A DNA stretch of 64,000 nt from DATDIC01 sp963777625 (GTDB taxonomy: Bacteria; Pseudomonadota; Alphaproteobacteria; Acetobacterales; Acetobacteraceae): assembly GCA_963777625.1 (NCBI GenBank), contig CAVZRO010000008.1, positions 62,001 through 126,000 on the forward strand, read 5' to 3'. The notes under the pieces are model-generated. The model ran no database searches, was not told where the DNA came from, and worked only from the letters and a program-made list of their open reading frames with translations. This document shows positions 38,150 through 46,857 of the stretch, one piece after another. The stretch's first letter is position 1. The number at the start of each line of letters is the position of its first letter. The translations under genes and the position numbers were made by a program.

Positions 38150-39150
38150 GCGGCGACTTCCGCCGCTGCGTTGGCTGCCTGGGCGTAGCCGAATGGACGA
38201 ATGCAGCCGACTTCGTGCCGGTCGCCCATTGGACGGACCGCGGGCACCACGCTTGTGCACGCGTCCCGCCGGTACTGGCAGCGTGGGGCGAAGCGGCAGC
38301 CTGGCGGCATGTTTGTCGCTTCGGGGACGGAACCGGGAATTGTCACCAGCCGATGACTACGACCGGTGATCTCCGGCATCGAAGCCAACAAGGCCTCGGT
38401 ATAAGGATGCGCCGGACGATCAAAGATCGTGCGTACCGGTGCCACTTCCGCAACTCGTCCGGCGTAAAGCACCAGAACCCTATCGGTGATCTCGGCGATC
38501 ACGCCGAGGTCGTGGGTAATAAGAAGCATCGCCATTCCGGTCTGCCGCTGCAGCGAGCGTAGCAGATCCAGCACCTGGGCTTGCACGGTCACGTCCAGCG
38601 CGGTGGTCGGTTCGTCTGAAATCAACAGTTTTGGTTCCGCGGCCAAAGCAATCGCAATCATCACGCGCTGGCGCATGCCCCCCGACAGCTCATGCGGATA
38701 GGCATGCAACCGGTTCCCCGGTGAGGGTATCTCCACCTGCTCCAGCAGTTCCAGCGTCCGCTGGCGGGCTCGCGCGCCTGTCATGCCTCGGCGCCAGCGC
38801 AGTACTTCCGCAATCTGCCGACCGACCCGCATGACGGGGTTGAGCGACGTCATCGGCTCCTGGAAAATCATCGCCACGTCTCGGCCTCGATGCGGCCGCC
38901 AGGCTTCGCGCGGCTTCCCGGCAAGGTCGTCTCCGACCAGGGAGAGCCGCCGCGCCACCAATCGAACCGCGGGAGGCAGCAGTCCCATGACGGACAGCGC
39001 GATCATGCTTTTGCCGCTGCCGGACTCGCCCACAATTCCGAGCACCTCGCCCGGCTCAACCGAGAAAGTCACGTCATCCAGAATGCTGGAAGTGTCCGGC
39101 CTTGCCGCGAGCCGCACACTCAGCCCTTCAACGGACAGCACCTGGGGCAT
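38146..39150 (-). CDS. Peptide ABC transporter ATP-binding protein (OppD/DppD type), second system
   Basis: This 334-residue ATPase has GESGSGKSM, FQEPMTSLNPVMRVG, LSGGMRQRVMIAIAL, LLISDEPTTALD and the tail motif CRFAPRCQYRRDAC. It lies 2 bp after the OppC-type permease and is coupled to the next ATPase. Together the two ATPases drive peptide uptake through the OppB/OppC pair. Confidence 0.92.
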   Translation of the reverse strand: MPQVLSVEGLSVRLAARPDTSSILDDVTFSVEPGEVLGIVGESGSGKSMIALSVMGLLPPAVRLVARRLSLVGDDLAGKPREAWRPHRGRDVAMIFQEPMTSLNPVMRVGRQIAEVLRWRRGMTGARARQRTLELLEQVEIPSPGNRLHAYPHELSGGMRQRVMIAIALAAEPKLLISDEPTTALDVTVQAQVLDLLRSLQRQTGMAMLLITHDLGVIAEITDRVLVLYAGRVAEVAPVRTIFDRPAHPYTEALLASMPEITGRSHRLVTIPGSVPEATNMPPGCRFAPRCQYRRDACTSVVPAVRPMGDRHEVGCIRPFGYAQAANAAAEVAA

Positions 39151-39152
39151 GG

Positions 39153-40034
39153 TCAGACTTTCATTCGCGGATCCAGCACGTCGCGAAGGCCGTCACCCAG
39201 CAAGTTGAGTCCCAGGACAGATATGACGATCGCGAGCCCGGGGAAGATCATGGCCCACGGTGCCGCCTGCATGAAATCGCGCTCGCTGGCGATGATATTG
39301 CCGAAGGTGGGGGTGGGCGGCGGCGGCCCGACACCGATATAGGACAGCACCGCCTCCGCCAGGATCGCAATCGCGAAGACGTAGGTCAGACGGACGATCA
39401 AGGGGGCGAGAGCGTTGATCAGCACGTGGCCGAACAGCAGGCGAAAATCGCCGGCCCCGAGCGCCCGGGCGGCTTCGACATATTCCATCTCCCGGACCAC
39501 CAGCACCGATCCGCGGACAATCCGTGCCGTGTGCGGCATCGTCGCGATACTGAGTGCGATCACCACATTGATAATCGAGGCGCCGAGGATGGCACTGATA
39601 ACAATCGCCAGCAGGATGGCGGGAAATGCCATCAGCGCATCCATGACGCGCATCACCGGATTGTCGAGCCGCCTGAAGTAGCCGGCGACAGCCCCGATGA
39701 AGGTGCCGGTGATTCCTGTCACGATGACGACAAGAATCCCGATCGCCAGCGATACCCGGCCGCCATAGATGACCCGCGACAGAAGGTCGCGCCCGAAATG
39801 ATCCGTGCCGAACCAATGGGCATCGCTCGGCGGCAGCAAGCGGGTCCGGAAATTGCTGCGCAGCGGATCGTACGGAGCCAGAACGGGGGCAAGGACAGCA
39901 ACCAGCGCGATGAACAGAACCAGCGTTGCGCCCAGGACGAATGAGCGGTTGCTCAACAAGCGCCGTATGAAGGGACCCGTCCGGCGCGCTGCCCCGCTGC
40001 GCCAGCCGATGTTGTCAGCAGTTGCTTGATGCAC
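39153..40034 (-). CDS. Peptide ABC transporter permease (OppC/DppC type), second system
   Basis: The GTG at 40034 was chosen because it follows the OppB stop by one base and gives a normal OppC N-terminus; the frame also runs into the OppB gene. Features: SNRSFVLGATLVLFIALVAV (first helix), DPLRSNFRTRLLPPSDAHWF, GTDHFGRDLLSRVIYGGRVS and the EAA loop region EAVLSYIGVGPPPPTPTFGN. Six helices are expected in the inner membrane. Confidence 0.9.
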   Translation of the reverse strand: MHQATADNIGWRSGAARRTGPFIRRLLSNRSFVLGATLVLFIALVAVLAPVLAPYDPLRSNFRTRLLPPSDAHWFGTDHFGRDLLSRVIYGGRVSLAIGILVVIVTGITGTFIGAVAGYFRRLDNPVMRVMDALMAFPAILLAIVISAILGASIINVVIALSIATMPHTARIVRGSVLVVREMEYVEAARALGAGDFRLLFGHVLINALAPLIVRLTYVFAIAILAEAVLSYIGVGPPPPTPTFGNIIASERDFMQAAPWAMIFPGLAIVISVLGLNLLGDGLRDVLDPRMKV

Positions 40035-40035
40035 G

Positions 40036-40980
40036 CTATTCAAGTCGCACCCGCGGGTCGGCAAATGCGTAGAGCAGGTCCACGATGAGATTGACCAGAA
40101 GGTAGATGACGGCAACAAAAAGCAAGGCGCCCTGTATCACGGGGAAATCCCGGCTCAGCACCGCATCCACGATCAGCCGCCCGACCCCCGGCAGCGAAAA
40201 TACCTGCTCCACCACGACCGCGCCACCGAGCAAGCCACCGGTGACGATGCCAATTACGGTCAGGATCGGCACAAGTGCATTCGGCAGCCCATGTCGGACG
40301 ACGATGAAGCTCCAGGGAAGGCCCTTCGATTCAGCCGTTCGTATAAAATCCTGGTTCAGCACCTCCAGCATGGCGGACCGGGTCATGCGGGCGATGAAGC
40401 CGACCTGCACCGCGGCCAGCGTGAACGCCGGCATCGCCATGCTGTGCCACCATCCGGAGAAGTTGGTGGTGATCGGAACGAAGCCGCCGGCAGGGAACCA
40501 TCCCAGATAGACCGCGAGCCCAAAGATCAGCATCAGTCCCAGCCAGAAATCCGGCACCGACAGCCCGAGCAGAGCCAGGATCATGACGGACTGGTCCGCC
40601 CACGTGTTGTGACGCATCGCCGCCAATATTCCTGCCGCGATGCCCATCAGTGTGGCGAAGAACAAGGCCAGACCGGTCAGCGAGAGAGTGACAGGCAGCC
40701 GCTCCAGAATTGCCTGGGCGACGCCGCGGTTCAGCAGGATGGATCGGCCAAGATCGCCGTGCAGGATGCGCCCGTACCAGGCCAAAACCTGAATATAGAA
40801 CGGCGCGTCCAGGCCCAGACGATGACGCACTTGCGCCAACTGTGCCGGCGTCGCACCAGGGTCCAGAAACACGGCTGCCGGGTCACCTGGAACCAGCCAG
40901 ATCACCGCGAACGACATCAACGAGACCAACGCCAGTACCGGGATGAAGATCAGCAGGCGCCGAATCGTGAACCGAAGCAA
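40036..40980 (-). CDS. Peptide ABC transporter permease (OppB/DppB type), second system
   Basis: This 314-residue permease starts LRFTIRRLLIFIPVLALVSL. It has DPGATPAQLAQVRHRLGLDA in the first loop, LPVTLSLTGLALFFATLMGI, and the EAA-type loop IRTAESKGLPWSFIVVRHGL. It follows the binding-protein gene by 15 bp. It is the first permease of the second peptide transporter. Confidence 0.92.
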   Translation of the reverse strand: MLRFTIRRLLIFIPVLALVSLMSFAVIWLVPGDPAAVFLDPGATPAQLAQVRHRLGLDAPFYIQVLAWYGRILHGDLGRSILLNRGVAQAILERLPVTLSLTGLALFFATLMGIAAGILAAMRHNTWADQSVMILALLGLSVPDFWLGLMLIFGLAVYLGWFPAGGFVPITTNFSGWWHSMAMPAFTLAAVQVGFIARMTRSAMLEVLNQDFIRTAESKGLPWSFIVVRHGLPNALVPILTVIGIVTGGLLGGAVVVEQVFSLPGVGRLIVDAVLSRDFPVIQGALLFVAVIYLLVNLIVDLLYAFADPRVRLE

Positions 40981-40995
40981 AGAGCCGAGTCTTCC

Positions 40996-42549
40996 CTATT
41001 CGAGCCAGATTCCCCACAGGCGGGGTATCCGGTACGGTGCGAAGTTCTGGATCCGCGACGAAAGCACCTGGAACATCCCGTAGTTTCCGACCGCGATCGT
41101 CACTGCGTTCTCGTACATATGGGCCTGGAACTTAGCGAATATCTCCTTCCGTTTGTTCATGTCCAGCTCCGCGAGGAGGTCCGCATAGAGCTGATCGATG
41201 ACAGGGTCGTCCTTGAGCTGCGAGATTCCGTTCGTCCAGATGCTCATGAGCTTCGCCGGCCCTTCGTACGGCTCGATACCAAGGCCGTGGGTCCAGAAGT
41301 GCCAACCTTCCGGCTTGAAGCCCATTGTCGAAACGGTTGGCCAATCGGCGACTTTAAGGACGACCTTGACACCGATCTGGCTGAGCTGATCTCTGATATC
41401 GGTTGCCGTGTCGACGTCCGGCCGCGTGTTGTCGGTGATGAAGGTAAGGGTTTCTCCCTTATACGAGCTTTTCTGCAGGAGGGCCTTCGCTTTTTCCTGA
41501 TCGTTCAGGTTGTATAGCTCGGTCCCTGCCGTGCTGTAGTACGGCGAATAGCTGTACAGCAGCCCGCCATCCAGCTTGTAGATGTCTGGATAGGCGATCG
41601 CCAGCGTTTCTTCCATGTTGAGGCAGGCAGCGACCGCACGGCGGAAATTGACGTCGTTGCAGGGCGACTGGGCATGGTTGAACTTGGCAAGCTGGATGCC
41701 GAAGGGAAGCAGCTTGAGAACCTGAAGCTTGCTATCCTTCGATTGCCGCTTCGCCGTCGGGCCATCCGTGGTTTCGTTGATCTGCGCTTCGCCCGTGTCC
41801 ATGGCAGCCGTGCGGGCGCCCGACTCCGGCATGAAACGGAATATCGCCCGATCGATGAACATCTCCTTGCGGCCGGCGAATCCATCTCGCTTCGTATAGT
41901 TAGGGTTGGGGGTGTAGTCGGCGAAGCGCTCCAGCGTTGCGTGACTGGCCGGCACGTAGTCCACGAACTTCATCGGTCCGGTTCCGATGAACTTGAAATC
42001 CTTCGGATCCTTCCGGGCCTCCTCGGCTGGATAGATCGCCAGAGGCGTGCCGGGCGACGACAAGGTATCCAGGAAATTCGACTGCACTTTCTTCAACTTG
42101 GCGGTGACTTCGAGCGGGCCGGAGGCCTCGATCGTGTCGACGCCGTTCAGCAGCACCGACGCGAGCCCGATTTTTCGGTAGCGTTCCAGCGACGCCACCA
42201 CGTCCTCGGACCCCATGGTCTTCCCGTTATGGAACTTGACGCCCGGACGCAGCGTGAAAACGTAGGTCAGCCCGTCCTTCGATATCTCTGCCCCTTGCGC
42301 AAGATCAGGGACCACTCCCGCATGTTCGTCCCGGGCGTAGAGCGTTTCGTACATGTGCAAATTGATGTCGCGGGCGACCTGGGCCGAAGTAAGCTGTGCG
42401 TCCAGGGAGGGCGGAGCCTGGGTCAGCGCAACCGTTACGGTGCCCCCTCGCTTCGGTGTCTGGGCCGCCGCCGGACCAACCTTGGTCGCGAGCGATGCCG
42501 TCAGACCCGCCGTACCAGCGAGAACGCCGCGTCTCGTTACTCCGTTCAT
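40996..42549 (-). CDS. Peptide ABC transporter substrate-binding protein (SBP family 5), second system
   Basis: This 517-residue protein has a twin-arginine signal (TRRGVLAGTAGLTASLATKV) cut near PAAAQ. The mature part has the family-5 pattern GGTVTVALTQAPPSLDAQLT, MYETLYARDEHAGVVPDLAQ, FTLRPGVKFHNGKTM and FIGTGPMKFVDY. It is the first gene of the minus-strand operon that includes the M81 peptidase. The 164-bp gap before the divergent enolase gene likely carries both promoters. Confidence 0.93.
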   Translation of the reverse strand: MNGVTRRGVLAGTAGLTASLATKVGPAAAQTPKRGGTVTVALTQAPPSLDAQLTSAQVARDINLHMYETLYARDEHAGVVPDLAQGAEISKDGLTYVFTLRPGVKFHNGKTMGSEDVVASLERYRKIGLASVLLNGVDTIEASGPLEVTAKLKKVQSNFLDTLSSPGTPLAIYPAEEARKDPKDFKFIGTGPMKFVDYVPASHATLERFADYTPNPNYTKRDGFAGRKEMFIDRAIFRFMPESGARTAAMDTGEAQINETTDGPTAKRQSKDSKLQVLKLLPFGIQLAKFNHAQSPCNDVNFRRAVAACLNMEETLAIAYPDIYKLDGGLLYSYSPYYSTAGTELYNLNDQEKAKALLQKSSYKGETLTFITDNTRPDVDTATDIRDQLSQIGVKVVLKVADWPTVSTMGFKPEGWHFWTHGLGIEPYEGPAKLMSIWTNGISQLKDDPVIDQLYADLLAELDMNKRKEIFAKFQAHMYENAVTIAVGNYGMFQVLSSRIQNFAPYRIPRLWGIWLE

Positions 42550-42713
42550 TATACGCCCCCTTTTGCATTATCGTTGGGAAAGTCCTGCCAGTCACAGGAA
42601 ACTCCAGCGTCCGGCTGATGCTAAGGCAAACCGCACGGCGGTCAATCGCTTCCGCTGCCGCGATAGCGGGCCGATAATGCGGAATCCATGATCGTCGCAT
42701 GTCGGAGAGAGCC

Positions 42714-43886
42714 ATGAAAATCACTGCGGTCGAGCCCATCCTGCTGCGGGGCGAAACCAAGTACCACGCCGCGGCCGGAGCGGACGAAGCCACCGATAAC
42801 GGGGACTGGCAGCTTCTGGTCCGGGTCAGCACCGATGACGGGCTGACCGGCTGGTCCGATGTGGAGACCCTTGCGCCAGCGGCGGTCGCGATCATTGCCG
42901 GCGACGGCATGACAATGCTGGGTTTCCACACGCTCGGGGAGCTTCTGCAAGGCGAAAACCCGCTGGATGTCGAGCGGCTATGGGACAAGCTGTACGTCGG
43001 CAGCACATATTACGGCCGGCGCGGGATTGCGATGCAGTGCATTTCCGCCATCGACAATTGTCTGTGGTCGATCCGTGCGCAGGCCGCGGGCATGTCGCTT
43101 GCGCGGATGCTGGGCGGGCGCCGGCGTGATGCCATCGTCGCCTATGCCTCAACTTTGTTTCGTGAAACGCCGGAGGCCATGGCGAACGCGGCACGCGGCT
43201 ACGTCGCGCGGGGGTTTCGTGCGGTCAAGTTCGGCTGGGGCGTTTTTGGAGAAGACCCCGGCCGGGACCGCGAGCTGGTTGCAGCCGCAAGAGAGGCTCT
43301 CGGTCCCGATCGGCATCTTCTGGTCGATCCGGGATGGTATCCGGCCGGCTGGAAAGCGCCTGGTCAGATGCGTAGCCGGCGCGACGCGGAAGCTCTGTGT
43401 CAATGGCTGGCGGAATACAACGTCGGGTGGGTGGAAGACTTCATTCATCCGGAGCGTTTCGACGAATATGCCGCGGTTCGCGCCGGCAGCCCCGTGCCGA
43501 TCGCCGCCGGGGAGCAAGTGGCGACGGTCTGGGATTTTGCGCGGTTCATTGGGGAGCGCTGCGTTGACGTCGTCCAGCCGGACTTATCGCGCTGCGGCGG
43601 GATTTCCGTCGCCACGAAAGTCGCGGCAATGGCGGAGGAAGCCGGCATCGATCTGGTGCCCCATTCCTGGCTCACGCACCTGCTCACCGGATACAGCCTG
43701 CAACTGATTGCGACCTTGCCAAGAGCTCGTTTTGTCGAATTCAACGTCAGCCAAACTCCGCTGACACGCGGGATCGCCCGGGCCAGTTTTGACCTCGCCG
43801 CAGACGGCACGGTGCCGATTCCGGACGTGCCTGGCATCGGGGTCGAAGTTGATCTCGACTTCGTCGCCAAACATCGGGTGAATTGA
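42714..43886 (+). CDS. Mandelate racemase/muconate lactonizing-type enolase superfamily enzyme, paralogue 1
   Basis: Start MKITAVEP at 42714, with RBS GGAGAGA; an ATG at 42699 gives an untypical five-residue extension. The 390-residue enzyme has barrel metal ligands Asp205 (LLVDPGW), Glu241 (WVEDF) and Glu267 (AAGEQ), plus Asp290 (QPDLSRCGG) and His317 (VPHSW) as the probable dyad. Instead of the KxK motif there is VKFGWG (Lys172, Gly174). The class abstracts a proton next to a carboxylate, giving racemisation, epimerisation or dehydration. It forms a two-gene unit with the deacylase 2 bp downstream and is divergent from a peptide ABC operon. Confidence 0.9.
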   Translation: MKITAVEPILLRGETKYHAAAGADEATDNGDWQLLVRVSTDDGLTGWSDVETLAPAAVAIIAGDGMTMLGFHTLGELLQGENPLDVERLWDKLYVGSTYYGRRGIAMQCISAIDNCLWSIRAQAAGMSLARMLGGRRRDAIVAYASTLFRETPEAMANAARGYVARGFRAVKFGWGVFGEDPGRDRELVAAAREALGPDRHLLVDPGWYPAGWKAPGQMRSRRDAEALCQWLAEYNVGWVEDFIHPERFDEYAAVRAGSPVPIAAGEQVATVWDFARFIGERCVDVVQPDLSRCGGISVATKVAAMAEEAGIDLVPHSWLTHLLTGYSLQLIATLPRARFVEFNVSQTPLTRGIARASFDLAADGTVPIPDVPGIGVEVDLDFVAKHRVN

Positions 43887-43888
43887 TC

Positions 43889-44935
43889 ATGCAGCGGCAG
43901 ATCGTGCGTCCCTTCGGCCTGGATCTGGAAACGCCAGGCCGCCGCGACTATTACGTTGCGTTGGAACATGACTCGATCTGGGGTGATCACCTTATTCCGT
44001 TGACGGTCATGGTTGGGCCGCAGGCGAAGTCTGGCCAGGGCCTGGTCTGCTTTGGCTCGAACCATGGAAACGAATACGAAGGACCGGCGACCATCCGGCA
44101 CTTGCTGCGGGACATCGACGCAGCGGATGTGGCGGGCCGAATCGTTCTGGTGCCGTTGCTGAATGTCGCGGCCTTCCGCGCCGGCACGCGCGACAGCTCT
44201 CTTGATGACGGCGTGAACCTCAACCGGGCATTTATCGACGGCGCGGGCCGCACCCCGGCGATATCGAGTATCACGTACCGCATAGCAGACTTCGTGCGCG
44301 GGTTCATCTGGCCCCATGTGCACGTGGTGATCGACCTGCATGCGGGCGGTCAGGTCGCGCGCTTCGCGCTCGGGACCAGCTTCCACCCGATCGACGATCC
44401 GGAGCAGGGGAGGGTGATCGAGGAAACCGCACGGTGGTTCGGGACGCCGGTGGTGATTGCCTATCAGAACGAAACTCCCGGGCTGTTGCCGAGCGAGGCC
44501 GAGCGGCTCGGCAAGATCAGCATCGGTGGAGAGTTCGGGTGGGGCGGGGCCATTCAGCCCGCGGGAGTACGATACGCTCGGCACGGGGTGCTGGCCGCTG
44601 CGATCCGTCATGGCCAATTGCGCGGGCGGATCGAGCCGACCGGTCATCACGCGGACGGCACACAGGTTCTGGTGGAGATGATCGAGCGTGCGTGCTTCGC
44701 GGTAGCTCCGTTCAGCGGCCACTACGAGGCGCTGATGGACTGCGGCGCACGCGTCACGCGGGGCACCGTTGTCGGCTTGTTGCATGATTTCGAGCGGCTC
44801 GATCTTGATCCCTGGCCGGTTCGCGCCGGCGTAGATGGGATCGTCATCGCGCAGGCCTGGGCGGCACCGGTTCAGCAGGGGCAGCACATCCTGGTCACCG
44901 GGCGCGCGGTTCCCTGGCGATACTCGGTCGCTTAG
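43889..44935 (+). CDS. Succinylglutamate desuccinylase/aspartoacylase-type (M14) deacylase
   Basis: This 348-residue protein has the zinc motif GSNHGNEYEGP (His59, Glu62), then DDGVNLNRAF, and the third ligand His151 in DLHAGG. IGGEFGWGG fits the catalytic glutamate region. The group hydrolyses N-acyl amino acids (AstE, aspartoacylase) or N-acetyl-diaminobutyrate (DoeB). It is coupled to the enolase gene, so the pair may first isomerise and then deacylate an N-acyl amino acid. Its TAG stop is part of a TTAGAGCG repeat arm at 44932. Confidence 0.88.
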   Translation: MQRQIVRPFGLDLETPGRRDYYVALEHDSIWGDHLIPLTVMVGPQAKSGQGLVCFGSNHGNEYEGPATIRHLLRDIDAADVAGRIVLVPLLNVAAFRAGTRDSSLDDGVNLNRAFIDGAGRTPAISSITYRIADFVRGFIWPHVHVVIDLHAGGQVARFALGTSFHPIDDPEQGRVIEETARWFGTPVVIAYQNETPGLLPSEAERLGKISIGGEFGWGGAIQPAGVRYARHGVLAAAIRHGQLRGRIEPTGHHADGTQVLVEMIERACFAVAPFSGHYEALMDCGARVTRGTVVGLLHDFERLDLDPWPVRAGVDGIVIAQAWAAPVQQGQHILVTGRAVPWRYSVA

Positions 44936-44960
44936 AGCGTGACTCGCGATCGGCTCAGGT
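44932..44960. repeat. TTAGAGCG repeat, left copy beside IS element
   Basis: The sequence TTAGAGCGTGACTCGCGATC and the next bases GGCTCAGGT match 45961-45989 in the same orientation with few differences. It overlaps the stop codon of the deacylase. It may be the broken half of a palindromic element whose other arm (CTCTAA-type) was separated by IS insertion. Confidence 0.6.
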
Positions 44961-44975
44961 AACGCCCTAAGCGTA

Positions 44976-45960
44976 GAGCCTGCGTCGGAATGAGTATCGG
45001 GTTCATGCCCTGGCCAGTCGCCGCGACAAGAGCTTGACGCTGGCAATATAGAGCCAGGTCATGGCGCTCTCGAGGGTTGCCTCGAAGTCCTTGGCCAGGC
45101 GGCGGTTGCGGTTGAGCCAGGCCAGGGTGCGCTCGACCACCCAACGCCGTGGCAGCAGCACAAACCCCTTGGCGGCATCCGATCGTTTGATGACCTCGAT
45201 GGTCCACTGACCGAGCTTCTGCAAAGCGCCTTTCAGCTTGCCGCCGGCGTAGGCACTGTCGGCGAAGACATGACGCAGCCAGGGAAACGCACTGCGAATA
45301 CTGGCCAGCAAGTACGGCGCGCCATCCCGATCCTGCACATCGGCCGGATGCACGATCGCACCGACCAGCAATCCGATTGTGTCGGTAAGGATGTGCCGCT
45401 TGCGGCCGTTCACCATCTTCTCGGCGGCGTAGCCGCGCGGACCGCCCGCCTCGGTGGTCTTGACCGACTGGCTGTCGATGACGCCGGCGGTGGGGCTGGC
45501 GTCCCGGCCGTCCGCTTCACGCGCGGCCATCAGCAGGGCGTGGTTGATGGCCTGCCACCGGCCATCGTCGCGCCAAGCATAGAAATACCGCTGCACCGAG
45601 GTGAACGGCGGCAGGTCCTTGGGCAACATCCGCCACTGGCATCCGGTCTGGGCTATATAGAAGATGGCGTTGACGATATCGCGCAGCCGGTTCCTGCGCG
45701 GCCGGCCGGACAACGCGGGCGGTGGCAAGTGCGGCGCGATGATCGCCCACTCTTCATCGGTGGTGTCGCTTGCATAGCGCAAACCCTCACGCCGATACTG
45801 CGGGCGCGTGATCTCGGTCCAGGCCATTGCGTGATTCCTCGTGTGCTTCGCAACCGCGACAGAATCGCAGCCGCCGGGATCACGCAACCCGCCTGTTCGG
45901 CGACAACGCCCCGCCGCCCGGCTATCCAGACCCGTTCTGGTGTCGTTTCGGGTCAGCCTC
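44976..45960. mobile_element. IS5-family (IS1031-like) insertion sequence
   Basis: The element holds one transposase gene. Tentative ends are GAGCCTGCGTCGGAATGAG on the left and the inverted GAGGCTGACCCGAAACGAC on the right (12 of 19 identical). The flanks are GTA and TTA, so a clean 3-bp target duplication is not seen and the left end is tentative. It lies between two convergent genes and is bordered by TTAGAGCG palindromic repeats. Confidence 0.65.
45003..45827 (-). CDS. IS5-family transposase
   Basis: This 274-residue DDE transposase has the opening AWTEITRPQYRREGLRYASD, the DUF4096-type N-terminal domain (IFYIAQTGCQWRMLPKDLPP), VIDSQSVKTTEAGGPRGYAA with the first acidic residue, HVFADSAYAGGK with the second, and ERTLAWLNRNRRLAKDFE with the third. 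The start at 45827 was chosen because homology begins there. The protein is intact, so the element may still be mobile. It moves IS5-type elements by cut-and-paste. Confidence 0.93.
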   Translation of the reverse strand: MAWTEITRPQYRREGLRYASDTTDEEWAIIAPHLPPPALSGRPRRNRLRDIVNAIFYIAQTGCQWRMLPKDLPPFTSVQRYFYAWRDDGRWQAINHALLMAAREADGRDASPTAGVIDSQSVKTTEAGGPRGYAAEKMVNGRKRHILTDTIGLLVGAIVHPADVQDRDGAPYLLASIRSAFPWLRHVFADSAYAGGKLKGALQKLGQWTIEVIKRSDAAKGFVLLPRRWVVERTLAWLNRNRRLAKDFEATLESAMTWLYIASVKLLSRRLARA

Positions 45961-46019
45961 TTAGAGCGCGATCGCGATCGGTTCAGGTTGACGGGAGTTG
46001 GCAGCCGATCGCGCTCTAA
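45961..46019. repeat. TTAGAGCGCGATCG palindromic element
   Basis: Arms TTAGAGCGCGATCG (45961-45974) and CGATCGCGCTCTAA (46006-46019) are exact reverse complements around a 31-nt centre. It would form a strong hairpin and sits immediately right of the IS element. Confidence 0.7.
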
Positions 46020-46028
46020 CTCTTTATT

Positions 46029-46080
46029 CGAGAGCGCGATTCACGCTTTCCGACCGCCAGCCTCAAGCGATTACGCTCTA
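46029..46080. repeat. Imperfect second palindrome overlapping the glnQ-like stop
   Basis: CGAGAGCGCGATTCACGC pairs imperfectly with GCGATTACGCTCTA (46067-46080). The right arm includes the TAG stop of the minus-strand ATPase. It resembles the neighbouring element, so it may be another family member working as a transcript terminator. Confidence 0.5.
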
Positions 46081-46857
46081 GCGGTCAAGCACGGTCCTCA
46101 GAAAATCCTTCGTCCGGGCCTCCCTCGGGCTGCCGAAGATACGGTCCGGCGTGTCTTGTTCCACGATTTTCCCGAAATCCATGAAGATGACCCGTGAAGC
46201 GACCTGGCGCGCGAAATTCATCTCATGGGTGACCACCACCATGGTCATGCCCTGGCTGGCAAGCCGGCGCATGACGGCGAGCACTTCCGCGACCAGCTCG
46301 GGATCCAGCGCGCTGGTGGCCTCGTCGAACAGCATCGCCTTGGGGTCCATCGCCAGCGCGCGGGCGATCGCGGCCCGCTGCTGCTGACCGCCGGACAGTT
46401 CCTCGGGATAATAATCCGCCTTGTCCGACAGTCCGACAATATCGAGCAATTCCGTGGCACGCTGGCGGGCGACCGATTTCGGGCGTCGCAGAACATGCAC
46501 AGGCGCCTCGATGATATTCCCGGTGACGGTCAAATGGGGGAACAGGTTGAACTGCTGAAACACCATTCCGACCTGGGCACGCACGGCGGACACGGCACGG
46601 TTGGAATGTGGCTTGAAGATGCCCCCGGCTTCGTCGCGATAAGCCAGGCGACCATCGATCCGGATGCGGCCGGACTCCGGAACCTCCAGGTGGTTTATGC
46701 AACGCAGCAGGGTCGATTTCCCGCTGCCGGAGGGACCGATTATGCAGACGACCTCGCCGGCCGCGACCGAGAGATCGATGCCCCTCAGCACGTGCAGAGT
46801 GCCGAAATGCTTATGAAGATCCTCGATTTCGATCATTGGCCGGCCAGGTTCCGTCAT
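46078..46857 (-). CDS. Polar amino-acid ABC transporter ATP-binding protein (GlnQ-like)
   Basis: This 259-residue ATPase starts at the ATG at 46857, overlapping the permease stop (ATGA). It has IEIEDLHKHFGTLHVLRGID, GPSGSGKSTLLRC, FQQFNLFPHLTVTGNI, LSGGQQQRAAIARAL, MLFDEATSALDPEL and VVVTHEMNFARQVASRV, the pattern of the PAAT family. It powers uptake of a polar or basic amino acid, with the permease and binding protein encoded upstream. The stop lies inside a palindromic repeat. Confidence 0.93.
   Translation of the reverse strand: MTEPGRPMIEIEDLHKHFGTLHVLRGIDLSVAAGEVVCIIGPSGSGKSTLLRCINHLEVPESGRIRIDGRLAYRDEAGGIFKPHSNRAVSAVRAQVGMVFQQFNLFPHLTVTGNIIEAPVHVLRRPKSVARQRATELLDIVGLSDKADYYPEELSGGQQQRAAIARALAMDPKAMLFDEATSALDPELVAEVLAVMRRLASQGMTMVVVTHEMNFARQVASRVIFMDFGKIVEQDTPDRIFGSPREARTKDFLRTVLDR

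Noticed and set aside
43445..45046. Long minus-strand frame opposite the enolase/deacylase genes
   Set aside because: Composition is antisense-like, and both plus-strand genes have intact catalytic motifs.
45961..46080. CRISPR or tandem array
   Set aside because: The repeats are inverted and irregular, not equal-length direct repeats with spacers.
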